Shown here: one piece after another, positions 24,262 to 35,519 of the stretch
Layout: the number at the start of each line of letters is the position of its first letter
Position numbering within the stretch: position 1 is the stretch's first letter
The notes under the pieces: generated by a model
The model's input: only the letters and a program-made list of their open reading frames with translations
The model's database searches: none
Told to the model about the DNA's origin: nothing
NCBI GenBank assembly: GCA_034359265.1
Contig: CP136891.1
Coordinates: 64,828,001-64,892,000, forward strand
DNA length: 64,000 bases
Reading direction: 5' to 3'
Source of the DNA: Canna indica
Lineage: Eukaryota; Streptophyta; Magnoliopsida; Zingiberales; Cannaceae
Position numbers and translations under genes: made by a program

Positions 24262-25324
24262 GACAATGGTGAGCTAGGGCGTCCGTTTTAGCACAAAAGA
24301 GGTATTCGTCAGGGTAACCCGCTTTCTCCTCTACTTTTCATTTTGGTTGCCGATTCTCTATCAAGACTTATTGGTAAAGCGGCTCAAAATGGTTTTTTTC
24401 GCTGGGCTCTAAGTAACCTAACTCCGGGGGGTATTACACATGTTCTCTACGCATATGACTTAATTATGTTTTGTGATGCTAGCAGGCAGAGTTTTAAAAA
24501 TATTCGCCTCCTTTTCAAATGTTTTGAGCTATCTTTAGTGCTGAAAATCAATCTGGAGAAAACTTCAGTCATGCATATTGGGGGTGATCTCCCCACCGCT
24601 TCTAGACTGGCTGATATTCTCGGTTGCTCTATGGGCTCTTTCCCCTTTATTTATCTTGGACTACCGCTGAGGTTGGAAAATTGGTGAAGTCGAATTGGGT
24701 CAACCTTATTCCAAAATTCGATAAGCTTTTTGCTTCTTGGCAAGGCCTTTGTCTTTCGTGTGCTAGTCATCTCGCTTTGGTCAATAGTACACTGACAAGT
24801 CAGGCCTCGTACATGCTCTCAATATTTAAGGCTCCAACTTGGGTAGTGAAGCAGTTAGATACAAGACGACGACATTTTTTCTGGTGTGGGCTTAAGGAAG
24901 TAAACTTTAGAGATAAGAGTATGGTCAGTTGGGATTCTCTTTCTGTCGATAAATCTTGTGGTGGCTTGGGGGTTCTGGACATTCATCTCCACAACCGAGC
25001 AAGGCTCGACAGCTGGCTTTGGAAATTATAGCAACAAGAAAACTTGCTCTGGCCGAAACTTATTTGGATGCTTTATCCTTCTGCTTTGGGTTTGGGTTCT
25101 TCGGACTTATGTCACCTCTCATTCGTTTGGAAAGGGATCCTCTCTCTTATGGAGATTTTTAAAATCTCCACGAAAATCTCAATTGGTTCGGGACATCGGA
25201 CAAGTCTTTGACGTGATAAATGGTTGAGGAATGGTGCCTGCAGGACAAGTTTCCAAATTTGTATGCTTTATCTACGTCCCAAGCCACTTGTATTGCATAT
25301 GCAAATTTGATCAATACCTCTTGT
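24262..25324 (+). pseudogene. LINE ORF2, reverse transcriptase part (5'-truncated)
   Basis: The frame starts inside the reverse transcriptase with a KRGIRQGNPLSPLLF-like core, then LTPGGITHVLYAYDLIMFC, KINLEKTSVMHIGG, FPFIYLGLPL, and after a frame change WQGLCLSCASHLALVNSTL and RRRHFFWCG. The endonuclease and ORF1 are missing, as is usual for 5'-truncated LINEs. The catalytic box reads YAYD where YADD or FADD is expected, so the first metal-binding Asp is Tyr. At least two frame changes lie near 24640 and 25030. The frame stops at 25324, where an LTR is inserted, and resumes at 31526. Confidence 0.88.
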
Positions 25325-26119
25325 TGTCACGCCCCCAACTTAGGGTCACGTGACCAGCCAGAGTATACGTGCTGTCACACCCCAAATCTGGTATGATCGG
25401 CCAGGATACGCCACGTACCCCGAAACCTAACCCAACTCAAATAAAACAATAATAACTTGAACAATGGAAGATGTTTTTTTTTTGAAAAGAATAGACATGA
25501 CATCACGAACCAAACCAAAACTCAAACGAACACACTGAACAAGTTTATTAAAAAGAAGTTCAAATAAATAAATAAGACTCCCTAAATAAAAATAAAATGC
25601 GGAAACCACGACCCGGGTCAACATGACTCAACAACTCAAAGAGACACTAAAATGACTCAAGTATCCTCCTCGATCACGACATGTCACGAGACCCGCTGCC
25701 TTGCTGCCACCAGTCGCGCTACTACACCCCGGTACCTCTCTGATCTAACTTAGGTGCTAAAAAACAACATAAATGAGGGGTAAGTCCAACTAGGACTTAG
25801 TGAGTAGATCAGTCCTCAATTCACCAAATCAATCATCGTGCATAAAAACACAATATAGCCGATATAAATAACGTAACAACAACGTCAGAAGGAATCAACA
25901 ATAATATATTCATAGCTCTATGCATGAAATCAACCTCCGTCAACAAGTATAAAATATCTTTTTAAAAATGACGGACAAGCATCAATAACACATCCGCTAC
26001 CCCACTCATATCCACAACAATAAGTATAAGCATCCATCAATAGTTATAAACATATCCACAACAAGAAAATAGGATGAATACAACACCTCAATCATATAAA
26101 TGCAATGCATCACCCCAAT

Positions 26120-26400
26120 CATATGCATACTCTCCGGACCCGTCGGTCCCACATAATCACATAGGGTAGGTAGACAGGTGGCCGCCGAACTACCACCCAG
26201 CTTAGTGCCGTCTCTTGGGGCATGCCCTCCCCTCACCGGCACTGGCTCTTCCGAGCTAGCCTGTTGGGGCATACGTTCCCCTCACCTACTCGGGTCTCCG
26301 GACTGTCTCTTTGAGGTATGATCTCTCCTCACCAGCCGAACTTTCGGAATAAGGCCAACGCTATCTCTTTGGGGCATACCCTCCCCTCACCAGCGAGGCT
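26120..26400. repeat. LTR-internal repeat, CTCTTTGGGGCAT...CCTCACC units
   Basis: Four to five diverged units of about 50-60 bp hold a (T/G)GGGGCAT(A/G)C core, then CCTCCCCTCACC(A/G)G. They lie in the U5-side part of the family-B LTR. Confidence 0.6.
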
Positions 26401-27059
26401 TCAGAGAAATGCAACAAGCACATCACAACACCACACATGCAAATATATAAGTATAAATAATATGTGCTATCAACAAGTAATAAAAGGTATGTCAAGTGCA
26501 TACCTCATCCTCCACCTCCTCATGTTATACATCACAATCACATACCGATACATATGTATAAATAATGCTCATAAATCATAAATGCTCAGCACAAATAAAT
26601 AATCATAAAATAGAATTATAGCACTGTAAGAAAAGATGCACGTGTATCAAGAAAGTAGTGCCAAAAAGAAAACTCCAACTACAAATCGATGAACTGGAAC
26701 ATGATAAAATAACTCGTCATAGAAATCACTGATCTATGATAAAATTCACCTCATTAACTACTATATCCATGAATCATCTCAGATTGAATCATAAAAATAT
26801 ATAAAATATGATTTTCCAGCTTGGCATGCAAAACGAGGCGACATCCACCTATTGTTTCCAAAATCCGAAGGTTTGATGGCGAAACAGACCTCACCAATGA
26901 ATCTGAAATGTTGATTAGTTGAAAATTCACATATAACATGAATATTTTTTCTAACTATAAAGCCTCCAAATAATTATTTAGAATAATAGAAATAATACCT
27001 TAATTTATTTAATAAATCACTGCTATAAATAACGGTGTTACAATCAATAAATCAGTAAT

Positions 27060-27550
27060 AAAATTTCAGCCCTTCATCTAAACAGGATCACATCACAGTC
27101 TTCCATCTAATATGATGCAATCACAGCCCTCTATTTAACCTGATGCACTCTCGGCCTTACATCTAACCAGATGCAATCATCACCCTACATCTACATGATG
27201 AAATCATAATCTTACATCTAATCAGATGCAATCACAACCCTCCATCTGATCAGATGCAATCACAGCCCTCCATCTACATGAAGCAATCATAACCTTTCAT
27301 CTAACCAGATGCAGTCATAGCCCTCCCTCTAACCTGATGCAATCTCAGCCTTCTATCTAACCAGATGAAATCTCAGCCTTACATCTAACATGATGCATCC
27401 ACAGCCTTACATCTATCATGATGCAATCTCATCCCTTCATATACATGATGCAATTTAAGCCTTACATCTACACAAGATCTAATCTCAACCCTTCATCTCA
27501 ACCAATTCAATCTAATCCTTCATCTTACCCAAATCAATCTCAACCCTCCA
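27060..27550. repeat. LTR-internal minisatellite, about 30-bp units
   Basis: Around 15 units hold CATCTAACCAGATGCAATC and a CAGCCCT or CAGCCTT piece. The last few decay to CAACCAATTCAATC. The array belongs to the family-B LTR and lies downstream of its TATA-like box in the direction of transcription. Confidence 0.8.
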
Positions 27551-28043
27551 TTAAACTCACCCCTTAGGTCATCTTCCTCCTCTCCTCCCTAACCCAGCCG
27601 CCACCGCCCCTTCTCCAGCCGTCGTCAGGCTGCCCGAATCGCAGGCACCGATGCCAGCGCCTGCCGACGCCCCACCACCACCACGTGGCGGTGGCAGTGC
27701 CTCGCGCGGTTGCCCGCGCGTGGCAGCGATGCCACGCCGGGCGTCACTGCCACCGTAGCGCCTCCGTCGGCACCCACTGCCGTCGTCGCCGCGGCGCCGC
27801 CTCCTGGCGCGGTCGATGCCTGCGACATAGTGAACAGGAAGGGTAGAGGAAAGAAAAAAAAAAGGAAAAAAAAAGGAAAATATTATTTTGTTCCAAAAGA
27901 GATAAATAACATGTTTTCAATTAAGAAGCGACTGATCCGACTTCCGATCCGATACGATAAAATGCATCAAAAATCAATGAAAAACCCCGAAGCATGAGAA
28001 CAACAATATGAATCAAGAATTGAAGAAAATAGGGCCTAAATCC

Positions 28044-28049
28044 ACTCAC
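28044..28049 (-). promoter_or_regulatory. Candidate 5' splice site in LTR leader (family B)
   Basis: The minus strand reads TGGTGAGTGGATTT about 175 bases downstream of the TATA-like box. The core and its spacing class match family A although the surrounding sequence does not. A splicing role is inferred. Confidence 0.45.
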
Positions 28050-28223
28050 CAGATGGAGACAAAATGAAAGAAAAAAATGTGCAGGATCTTCGCCCGATCG
28101 ACACCGATGAACTCGCGAAAATCTAGCTCCGACGGCTCCGACAGTTCGACGATGCCCTCTCTCTCCTCTCCTTTGCCTCGGGTGGTGTGCGGCACAAAAC
28201 CCCTGGCTGCACACCCCAGGGTC

Positions 28224-28233
28224 TAATTTATAG
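28224..28233 (-). promoter_or_regulatory. LTR TATA-like box (family B)
   Basis: The minus strand reads CTATAAATTA between GC-rich flanks. It lies upstream of the donor-like site, as in family A. Confidence 0.5.
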
Positions 28234-30471
28234 ACACCGATTGGGTCCAAATGACCAAAATACCCCTACCTAAGCTATCCGACTTAAACAGCCCATAACT
28301 CATCCAATCTAACTCCGATTCGAGATCCGATTGCACTGCCAAATTCGCCTCGAGACCCTCTATCACCCTAGCATGCTAAATCACAGAGATAAGACAAATA
28401 AAAGTTCTCTTAATTTTTCTACATTAAATGCTTACTCGAGTCTAATCGCGAAGCTTCCCACCAATCCGCGCTAACTAGGGCCCACGATCCCCCACTTAAG
28501 AATAAATATTATTATTAAGATTTTTGGGTATTACACGTGCCTATACTCGTACCCTATCCCATGCATATGCCAACTCATAATAAATCATGACGAAAAGAAT
28601 AACTGACTTTATTATAAACGAGAAACCAAACAAATTCCATTTAAGAAGTAAAGTTTTAGCAAAATGTTTTAAAGTGCGGAAGTAAGTAAATCAAAGTTTA
28701 ACAGTTTGCTTTAAAGAAATGAAATCTGAATGAAAGACATGAATGTCCCCAAGGGACTACAGTTCCAAAATACTAAAACACAAGTGCATGACAAATCTAT
28801 CAAAGACTCGACTACGACCTCTAACTAGAATTGCTATGAGATCAATGTGACTCATCTGCTCTCCAACCGCGCCAAGTACTCCAACCCACCTCACTGGTCA
28901 GGCTCTGCAAAAAAAATAACGGGTGAGTTCAAAAGAACTCAATGAGCGATTCTACCAACCCACGCCATAAAAATCAACCACATAGATAAATGAATAAATG
29001 TCCCTATCTCATACAGGGATAATGCATCAAGTGGTATGACTAGCTAACAGGCCGTCTGACCATCACATGCCTAAAGGAAAATCAATTCACTTAGCAGTGA
29101 AGTACAATAGGCCTCAGCCTACCTGTGCCCTAAGGCAACAAATCACACTCAAGGGTTATGAGGATAATCGAGATTTGACCCATCCGAGCTTATCCTATAA
29201 TCGAACTTTTAAAAACATCGCAGGAATAATCGGGATTTGCCCATCTGAACTTATTCCTTAAATAAAAAACTCGAGAACAATCGGGATTCGCCCATCCAAA
29301 TTTGTTCCATAAATAACGCGGGAACAATCGGAATTCGTCCATCCGAACTTATTCCTTAAACACATGTTGGGAATTTACTATCCAATCTTCCGGGCCAAGC
29401 CCGTAATCCGGCTCCTATCCGAGCCTCTCCGCCATTCATAAAAATATGGCACTAACAAGACCGAAGTCAAGTGTCTCCTACGGTGTCGGGGTGTCTTTAC
29501 TGGAAACGCTGCAACACTCTACGCCCGATCCCGACGCCTAGACCCTATTATCATCATCCCATGAAATTTTATTTCATGCAGATAATTTATTTTGTTGGCT
29601 CTTAACAGATTATGCTGCCCCTTGAATTTTAATTATACAATTAAAATTTCTATTGTCGATATTATGGTTTTGTTTTAGGAGTTTTATTTTTAGTTTACTG
29701 TTGAGCTCAAAATTGGTGCACCCAAGCCGAATTTGATTCTCAAAGTATATCCTATGGTTCCAGACTATGTTTTTTTATTAAAATAATAGGTTACACGACT
29801 ATGTTCAGTAAACTATACGCATCTCAACAAAGATTTCAAAATCAGCCTTGAATTAACAATTTCATCATGAAATTCCAACAAGTTGAGTTTTCAGCATGTC
29901 AAGGTAATTAATTCGAAAATCACAGTAATTAATCCTAAATTACCACCACAACAGATTTATAACATCAAGATAAAACATACAAAAATTAAATCATGATTTC
30001 TAATCAAGATTTAGCATGCATCTATATTACCCTTAAATCAAGACTCAAGCTTTAAAGCAAGAACCCCAACATGAATATACATGGCATCACGATTTAATCT
30101 TTTCACATGCAAAACATAGATTCATATGCTGAAATTTTGTATCTAGGTACCAATCATCCAATGACATCATAGAAACTTAATTAAAACTATTAATCCAAAG
30201 CCTAGATCCCAAAATCTTCAAGAATCTCTCTTAGACATTTTAACGAACACCTTGAGGGCAACCCGTCTCCCACCTTGGCCGAGCCTCCCTAGGGTAGTCC
30301 TAGGGCTGCCGCACCACAAAGGGGGGGGGTCTTCGGGCTCCTCTTTCATGGCAATACGTGAAATCAACGGCAAAACTTCAAGAAACAATGGAGAATTTGA
30401 CAAGAATTTCTAAATTTCCAACAACGGCTCAATAACACAAGAAATTCAAGAAAAAAGGGGAGGAAAGATCC

Positions 30472-30477
30472 ACTCAC
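30472..30477 (-). promoter_or_regulatory. Candidate 5' splice site in LTR leader
   Basis: The minus strand reads AGTGAGTGGATCTTTCC, matching the sites at 1821, 10423 and 28044. About 180 bases separate it from the TATA-like box once the inserted miniature element is discounted. Confidence 0.4.
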
Positions 30478-30578
30478 TTGATTGGGAAGAAGGAAAGAGA
30501 GAAATCCTCCCAAGGGAAGGGGCGGCGGCTTGGCTTCCCAAGGGAGAGGAAGGAAGAGGAGGGGGGGGGGGCTTGGCT

Positions 30579-31077
30579 TAGAGCTGCCAATACATGGCCT
30601 GACCTGATAGCCTGAAAAAATATCGAGTTCAGGCCATGTCTTATCGTGCTTGGACCATTATAAGGCTGGCTCGATAAGACCCGAAAAATTAACAGGTCGG
30701 GTCGGGCCGGGCTAGGCGGTGTAGGCCCGGCCCGGCTAGATAGTCCGATAAGAATTATGCACATTATCAAAAATATCGGGCCCAAATCATCCTGATAGCC
30801 TGATATGGGACCAATAACCCATTATGGGCCTGATAGCCCGATTATAATGGCAAGATTCGGGCCCGATAGCACGATTTAGGCCCGATAAATAGTTTGGGAC
30901 TGATAACCCGATTTTTATTTTTGTCTTATCGAGCTAAACGAGTTGTGCCGTGCCGGCCCATTATTTTTTCGTGTCGGGTCAGGCCAGAGATTCCAGGCCC
31001 GAATTTTTATCGAGCCGGGTCGGGCCATGCACAAAATTTTTCGGGTCGGGTTGGCCCGGCACGAATTGCCACCCCTA
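30579..31077. mobile_element. hAT-type miniature element with 8-bp TSD
   Basis: The element is 499 bp and starts TAGAGCTGCCAATAC and ends GAATTGCCACCCCTA, which are inverted relatives. It is flanked by a perfect 8-bp direct repeat, GCTTGGCT, at 30571-30578 and 31078-31085, the TSD length of hAT elements. The other family-A LTRs lack it, giving an empty site. The inside is built of many copies of CCCGATA and GGCCTGATAG-like words. No transposase is present. An apparent open frame at 30894-31172 is chance. Confidence 0.93.
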
Positions 31078-31164
31078 GCTTGGCTCCTTCCCTCGGCGGC
31101 TCACTCCAAGAGAGGGGGAGAGGGGTGGCGGCTCCAACAAGGAGTTGCCTAACCCTAGGGGAGA

Positions 31165-31174
31165 TTTTATAATC
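31165..31174 (-). promoter_or_regulatory. LTR TATA-like box
   Basis: The minus strand reads GATTATAAAA at the position matching the boxes at 2181 and 10696. Confidence 0.5.
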
Positions 31175-31520
31175 CCTTCCCCATCGCATCCAAACCCTAA
31201 TCTCTTTCTAACCCGCATTCGCCTCAAATTCGGAACCAAACCCGCTAACTCCTCAACCTAAATTAACCCCATGCTAATTTAATACAAGCATCAATCACAT
31301 GCACACCCATGCAAAACAATTTAATAAATCAAGCACACTCATTAAAATAATTAACTAAATTTATCTAAGCAGGAAAGAAATCGCATAATTCATACTCCTA
31401 CTTACTCAAGCTTTCAAGCTTGCACCGGATCATGGCTCGACTCAACTTGACCTCAAATCAGCCATTGTTACACTGACAAAGATAAATAATAAAAATTATC
31501 ATAATATCTCGGATATTACA

Positions 31521-32248
31521 CTGGTGATGTTACGGGTTGGGATATCAGCTTCTCAAATTTTGTGTCGTTGAGTGATGTGCTGGCATTGGCGAATGACTTG
31601 GAGGAGATTCTTCGCAACATGGGCAACGACATGATTACTTGGAAATGGAACTCATATGGGGTATTCTCTACCTCATCTCTTTACAAACTACTAAACTTAT
31701 GTGGTTTGACCGATGATAGTGACTACATTTGGCAACGAGATTGCCCGATTTCAGTCTCAATTTTCAATTAGTTCTTTTTAAAAAAATGATTGCATACGAA
31801 AGACCGACTTATTGCTCATGGAATGAACATCGATCTGACTTGTCATCTCTGTGGATTGGCAATGGAGACTCACTATCATCTCTTTGAGAGATGCCCGGTC
31901 ACTCTGTCCGGCTGGTGGCACTTCCTCGCCCTAATCAAGCTTCACCCATTCAACATTAATTTTGCTCCTTGGGCGGCAATTCCGAATATCTCCCGGGGCA
32001 AGTCACTCAAAATGTTCAAGACTTCAATGACTTTGCGTTAGAAGGTTTGGTGTGAAAGGAATAATTGTTGTTTTAATGGGTCTGTTTGCTCTGTTGTCAC
32101 TTTAGCCATAGAATCGGCTAAGCTTTTTCATCTATGTTCTTAGCTCTTGCTCTTATATTTTTCTAAATGTTGCTTCCTCATTCTACTTCTCTACTTGTAT
32201 CTTTCAATCCTCTTGATATATACAAGTATGCTTTTTCTCAAAAAAAAA
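31521..32248 (+). pseudogene. LINE ORF2, 3' part after the LTR insertion
   Basis: The frame resumes beyond the LTR with GWDISFSNFVSLSDVLALAN and ITWKWNSYGVFSTSSLYKLL, then, after a frame change, KDRLIAHGMNIDLTCHLCG and ETHYHLFERCPVT. This is the reverse-transcriptase zinc-binding domain, with CHLC and HLFERC cysteines visible. It closes with a short 3' UTR and an A-run at 32240-32248, the expected LINE tail. Together with 24262-25324 it forms one element cut by the LTR at 25325. Confidence 0.88.
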
Positions 32249-33430
32249 CATCGCCACTTTGGCAGGTTACATATTCTGTGATTATCTATTTTTGTTGGAT
32301 CTCAGTTGTTCCTAGACCTAATATCCTCTTTTGGCAACACCATAGGGTCTACAGTCACGTTTCTCTTTCTTCACATGCATGATTGCGATTGTGCCCAAGT
32401 TGTTAGCGTCAAAATCTATCAAGAGTAATATTGAATCCGCAATTCTTCGAACCTTCTTCGCATGATCACGATTATGCCCAAACCCACCCATCATCCTCTT
32501 GCGATGGCACCACATAGTTCATGATCACAATTGTCCTTTCTCCAATTCGGTGTATGATTCAAATTGTGGTGAGTGCAATCTTAAGACTATGAGGTTTGAT
32601 TTATAAGGAAGTAATTATTTAATCACGATTATATATTCTAAATCAACTTGTTAAAAATTAAGTAAATATTTGATAAAATTATTTTAATTCAGATTTAATT
32701 TTGAAGTCTAAAATTTATTTTTGATTTGATTTTATAAGACAAAAATGATTTAAGAATTATAACCTTTTATACTATTTGTTTTGATTTTATAAATATTTTG
32801 TATTAATGTTATTTGTAAAGAGTTTAACAAATATATAATTTGATTTAGTATAATGTTAGTAAAAAGGGTTATTAGTTAAATATATCTCCAACTTTTAAAA
32901 AATATTAATTGTGATCAATCATTTCATTTGTTCCGATTGCATGCAATAAGTTTGACATTTGTATCAATTATATTGTGTGATATATATTTCGTGAATTAAT
33001 CTAATATATTTTGTGAATTATATTTGTTGGTGTGACTGTCCTAAAATGTATAAAATAATATTATATCGTATCATCATCTTTAGCAGCCAGCTGTAGAGAG
33101 AGAGCACTTCTCATCTCCTTACTATGGCAGTTCACACGGTTGAATTGATCGGGTTTAAAAGAAAAATTGACTCAATCCAATAAAAAAAAAAATCATATTA
33201 GGTTGGATCCGGTTCAAAATTTTTAACCTCTCAAATTCGATCCAACCTAATCTAAACTAGGTCAGATTGGGTAATCCAGTATATCCATCTAGGTAAAAGA
33301 AATGGTAATATGATATTTTTAAAAATATTTTGAAAAATAATTGTTTTTAACATGAGACTCCCCATCTCATCTTCCTATTCCTCCTGCACTTAACTATTAT
33401 ATATATATATATAGTGTTTTCATTAGAATT
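32249..33430. other. AT-rich intergenic stretch, nothing recognised
   Basis: No supported frame. A repeated GATCACGATT(G/A)T(G/C)CC(C/T) word occurs a few times near 32380-32530. The rest is plain AT-rich sequence with a short TA run near 33403. Confidence 0.4.
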
Positions 33431-34262
33431 TTAGGAATTATTTGATTAGCGAAAATTATTTTCTGGTTTGATTTCAATGAAACTGAAAATTTAGTTTCGA
33501 AAACTTGATTTTGATTTCTAGTTTTTAGTTCTCTGAAAATGCGTTGGTTAATGAAAACAATATCAGTTTTAGTTAGTTGAAATCAGTTAATATTTATTTG
33601 GTTATAAAAAATAATATTAATTTCCTTAAATATTTTTAGTAGTAATTAAATGTTTAGTTAGTCCACAAAATTAAATATTTGTTAATATGATTATAAAATA
33701 TTATATGATTTAATTAATTAAATTATTGATAATTTAAATTTTTTTTATTCAATTAGATATAAAAATTAATTAATAGTTATTATAAAATTTTTAAAAAAAT
33801 AAGCCCAATGGTCTAAAATCAATTTTGATTAAATTATAAATAGACAAACTTTAAGAAAATTGAGTTACTTAAAATTTGAGTTTGAATCAGTTAGATATAA
33901 ATTGGTTTAATTAATTTATAAATTTAAGATAATAATTTGAGTTGAAAATGATTATTTTTATTTTTATTTTTAAATATTAGATATAATTTGATTTATTTTT
34001 AAATTAATTAATTTTATAAAAATATATTTATAATTACAAAGATGTTACTGAATTTTGATAACGAAATCGATAGTATTGAAATCACAGAAAATAACATTCT
34101 GGTGATTTTATTTTTATTAAGAAAACTGGTTTCGTTTTCATTCTGGTTTCGATTTAGTTTCATGAAAACGATGAACCAAACACGTTTAGCGTAAGCAGTT
34201 TTGGTTTCAGTGAAACCAAAACTATGCAAACAGACTTAGTTTCGCTAACCAAACATGCCCTT
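33431..34262. mobile_element. Possible hAT-like non-autonomous element
   Basis: The right end reads TTTCGCTAACCAAACATGCCC and the left part reads TTTGATTAGCGAAA, which are inverted relatives, with GAAACCAAAAC and GTTTTGGTTTC words inside. No clean TSD was found. The element lies mostly within the tandem duplication described next. The assignment is weak. Confidence 0.3.
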
Positions 34263-35519
34263 ATGTTTGGTTTGGAGTCTTGACTTCATTTGGAAAAATC
34301 CAAAACTTCTAACTAAATCAATTATTCATATAATACTATACATTAAGTATATATATAATTATATGTTTTATGTTTTGTCACGCCCCAAAACTAGAGCAGT
34401 CAGCAGCATGATCGGCCAAGGTACACGACTATACCTTGAAGCCTAATTCATCTATCTGAACATGTTGCTCTCATCCGCGCTACCCAGTACTCCAGTACCT
34501 CTATTGGTTTAGACCTGATTCTACAAGAAATAAAAATAAAACATTAGTTAGTTGAAATCGGTTAATATTTATTTGGTTATAAAAAAATAATATTAATTTT
34601 TCTTAAATATTTTTAGTAGTAATTAAATATTTAATTAGTCTACAAAATTAAATATTTGCTAATATGGTTATAAAATATTATATGACTTAATTAATTAAAT
34701 TATTGATAATTTTTTTAAAAAATTATTCAATTAGATATAAAAATTAATTAATAGTTATTATAAATTTTTTAAAAAAAATAAGTCAAAGGGTCTAAAATCA
34801 GTTTTGATTAAATTATAAATAGACAAACTTTAAGAAAATTGAGTTATTTAAAATTTGGGTTTGAGTCAATTAGATATAAATTGGTTTAATTAATTTATAA
34901 ATTTAAGATAATAGTTTGAGTTGAAAATGATGATTTTTATTTTTATTTTTAAATATTAGATATAGTTTGATTTATTTTTAAATTAATTAATTTTATAAAA
35001 AAATATTTATAATTACAAAGTTGACACTGAATTTTGATAACGAAATCGACAATATTGAAACCACAAGAAACAACATTCTGGTGATTTCATATTTATTAAG
35101 AAAACTGATTTCGTTTTCATTTTGATTTCGATTTAGTTTCATGAAAACGATGAACCAAACACGTTTGGCGTAAGCAGTTTTGGTTTCAGTGAAACCAAAA
35201 CTATGAAAACAGACTTAATTTCGCTAACCAAACATGCCCTTATGTTTGGTTCGGAGTCTTGACTTCTTTTGGAAAAATCCAAAACTTCTAACTAAATCAA
35301 TTATTCATATAATACTATACATTAAGTATATATATAATTATATGTTTTATGTTTTGTCACGCCCCAAAACTAGTAGTCAGCAGCATGATCGACCAAGGTA
35401 CACGACCATATCCTGAAGCCTAATTCATCTATCTGAACCTACTGCTCTCATCCGCGCTACCCAGTACTCCAGTACCTCTACTGGTTCAAACCTGATTCTA
35501 CAAGAAATAAAAATAAAAT
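33570..35519. repeat. Tandem duplication, two copies of about 975 bp
   Basis: 33570-34543 and 34544-35519 align from TTAGTTAGTTGAAATC to ACAAGAAATAAAAATAAAA with few differences. The unit spans the outside of an LTR and its first 165 bases (TGTCACGCCCCAAAACTAG on), so it was duplicated after the LTR inserted. Only the second copy continues into the whole LTR. Confidence 0.88.

Larger units (their letters stand above)
25373..28535 (-). mobile_element. Solo LTR, family B (nested)
   Basis: The element begins TGTCACACCCC and ends GGGTATTACA. It is flanked by a perfect 5-bp TSD, CGTGC, at 25368-25372 and 28536-28540. The interrupted host sequence is the family-A LTR, whose uninterrupted form at 8561-8575 confirms the empty site. 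It is 3163 bp and has no retrotransposon domains. On the minus strand it has a TATA-like box (28224-28233), a GGTGAGTGG donor-like site (28044-28049) and an acceptor-like TTTTTTAG at 25757. It shares the U5 layout with family A but little sequence elsewhere. A GC-rich part (27590-27830) gives only chance Ala- and Pro-rich frames. Confidence 0.93.
25325..31520 (-). mobile_element. Solo LTR, family A, copy 3, carrying two nested insertions
   Basis: Ends are TGTCACGCCCC and GGATATTACA, with a near-match 5-bp TSD, CTTGT (25320-25324) and CTGGT (31521-31525). Removing the nested LTR (25373-28535 with one TSD copy) and the hAT miniature element (30579-31077 with one TSD copy) leaves about 2521 bp, close to the 2538 bp of the complete copy at 8525. 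On the minus strand it has the TATA-like box at 31165-31174, a donor-like GTGAGTGG at 30472-30477 and an acceptor-like TTTTTTGCAG at 28905. It splits a LINE and so is younger than it. Confidence 0.92.

Noticed and set aside
27625..28250. Ala- and Pro-rich GC-rich frames
   Set aside because: They lie wholly inside the family-B solo LTR, around its TATA-like box and leader, with no domain.
30894..31172. Frame of about 90 codons
   Set aside because: It crosses the edge of a hAT miniature element with a clear TSD into LTR sequence.
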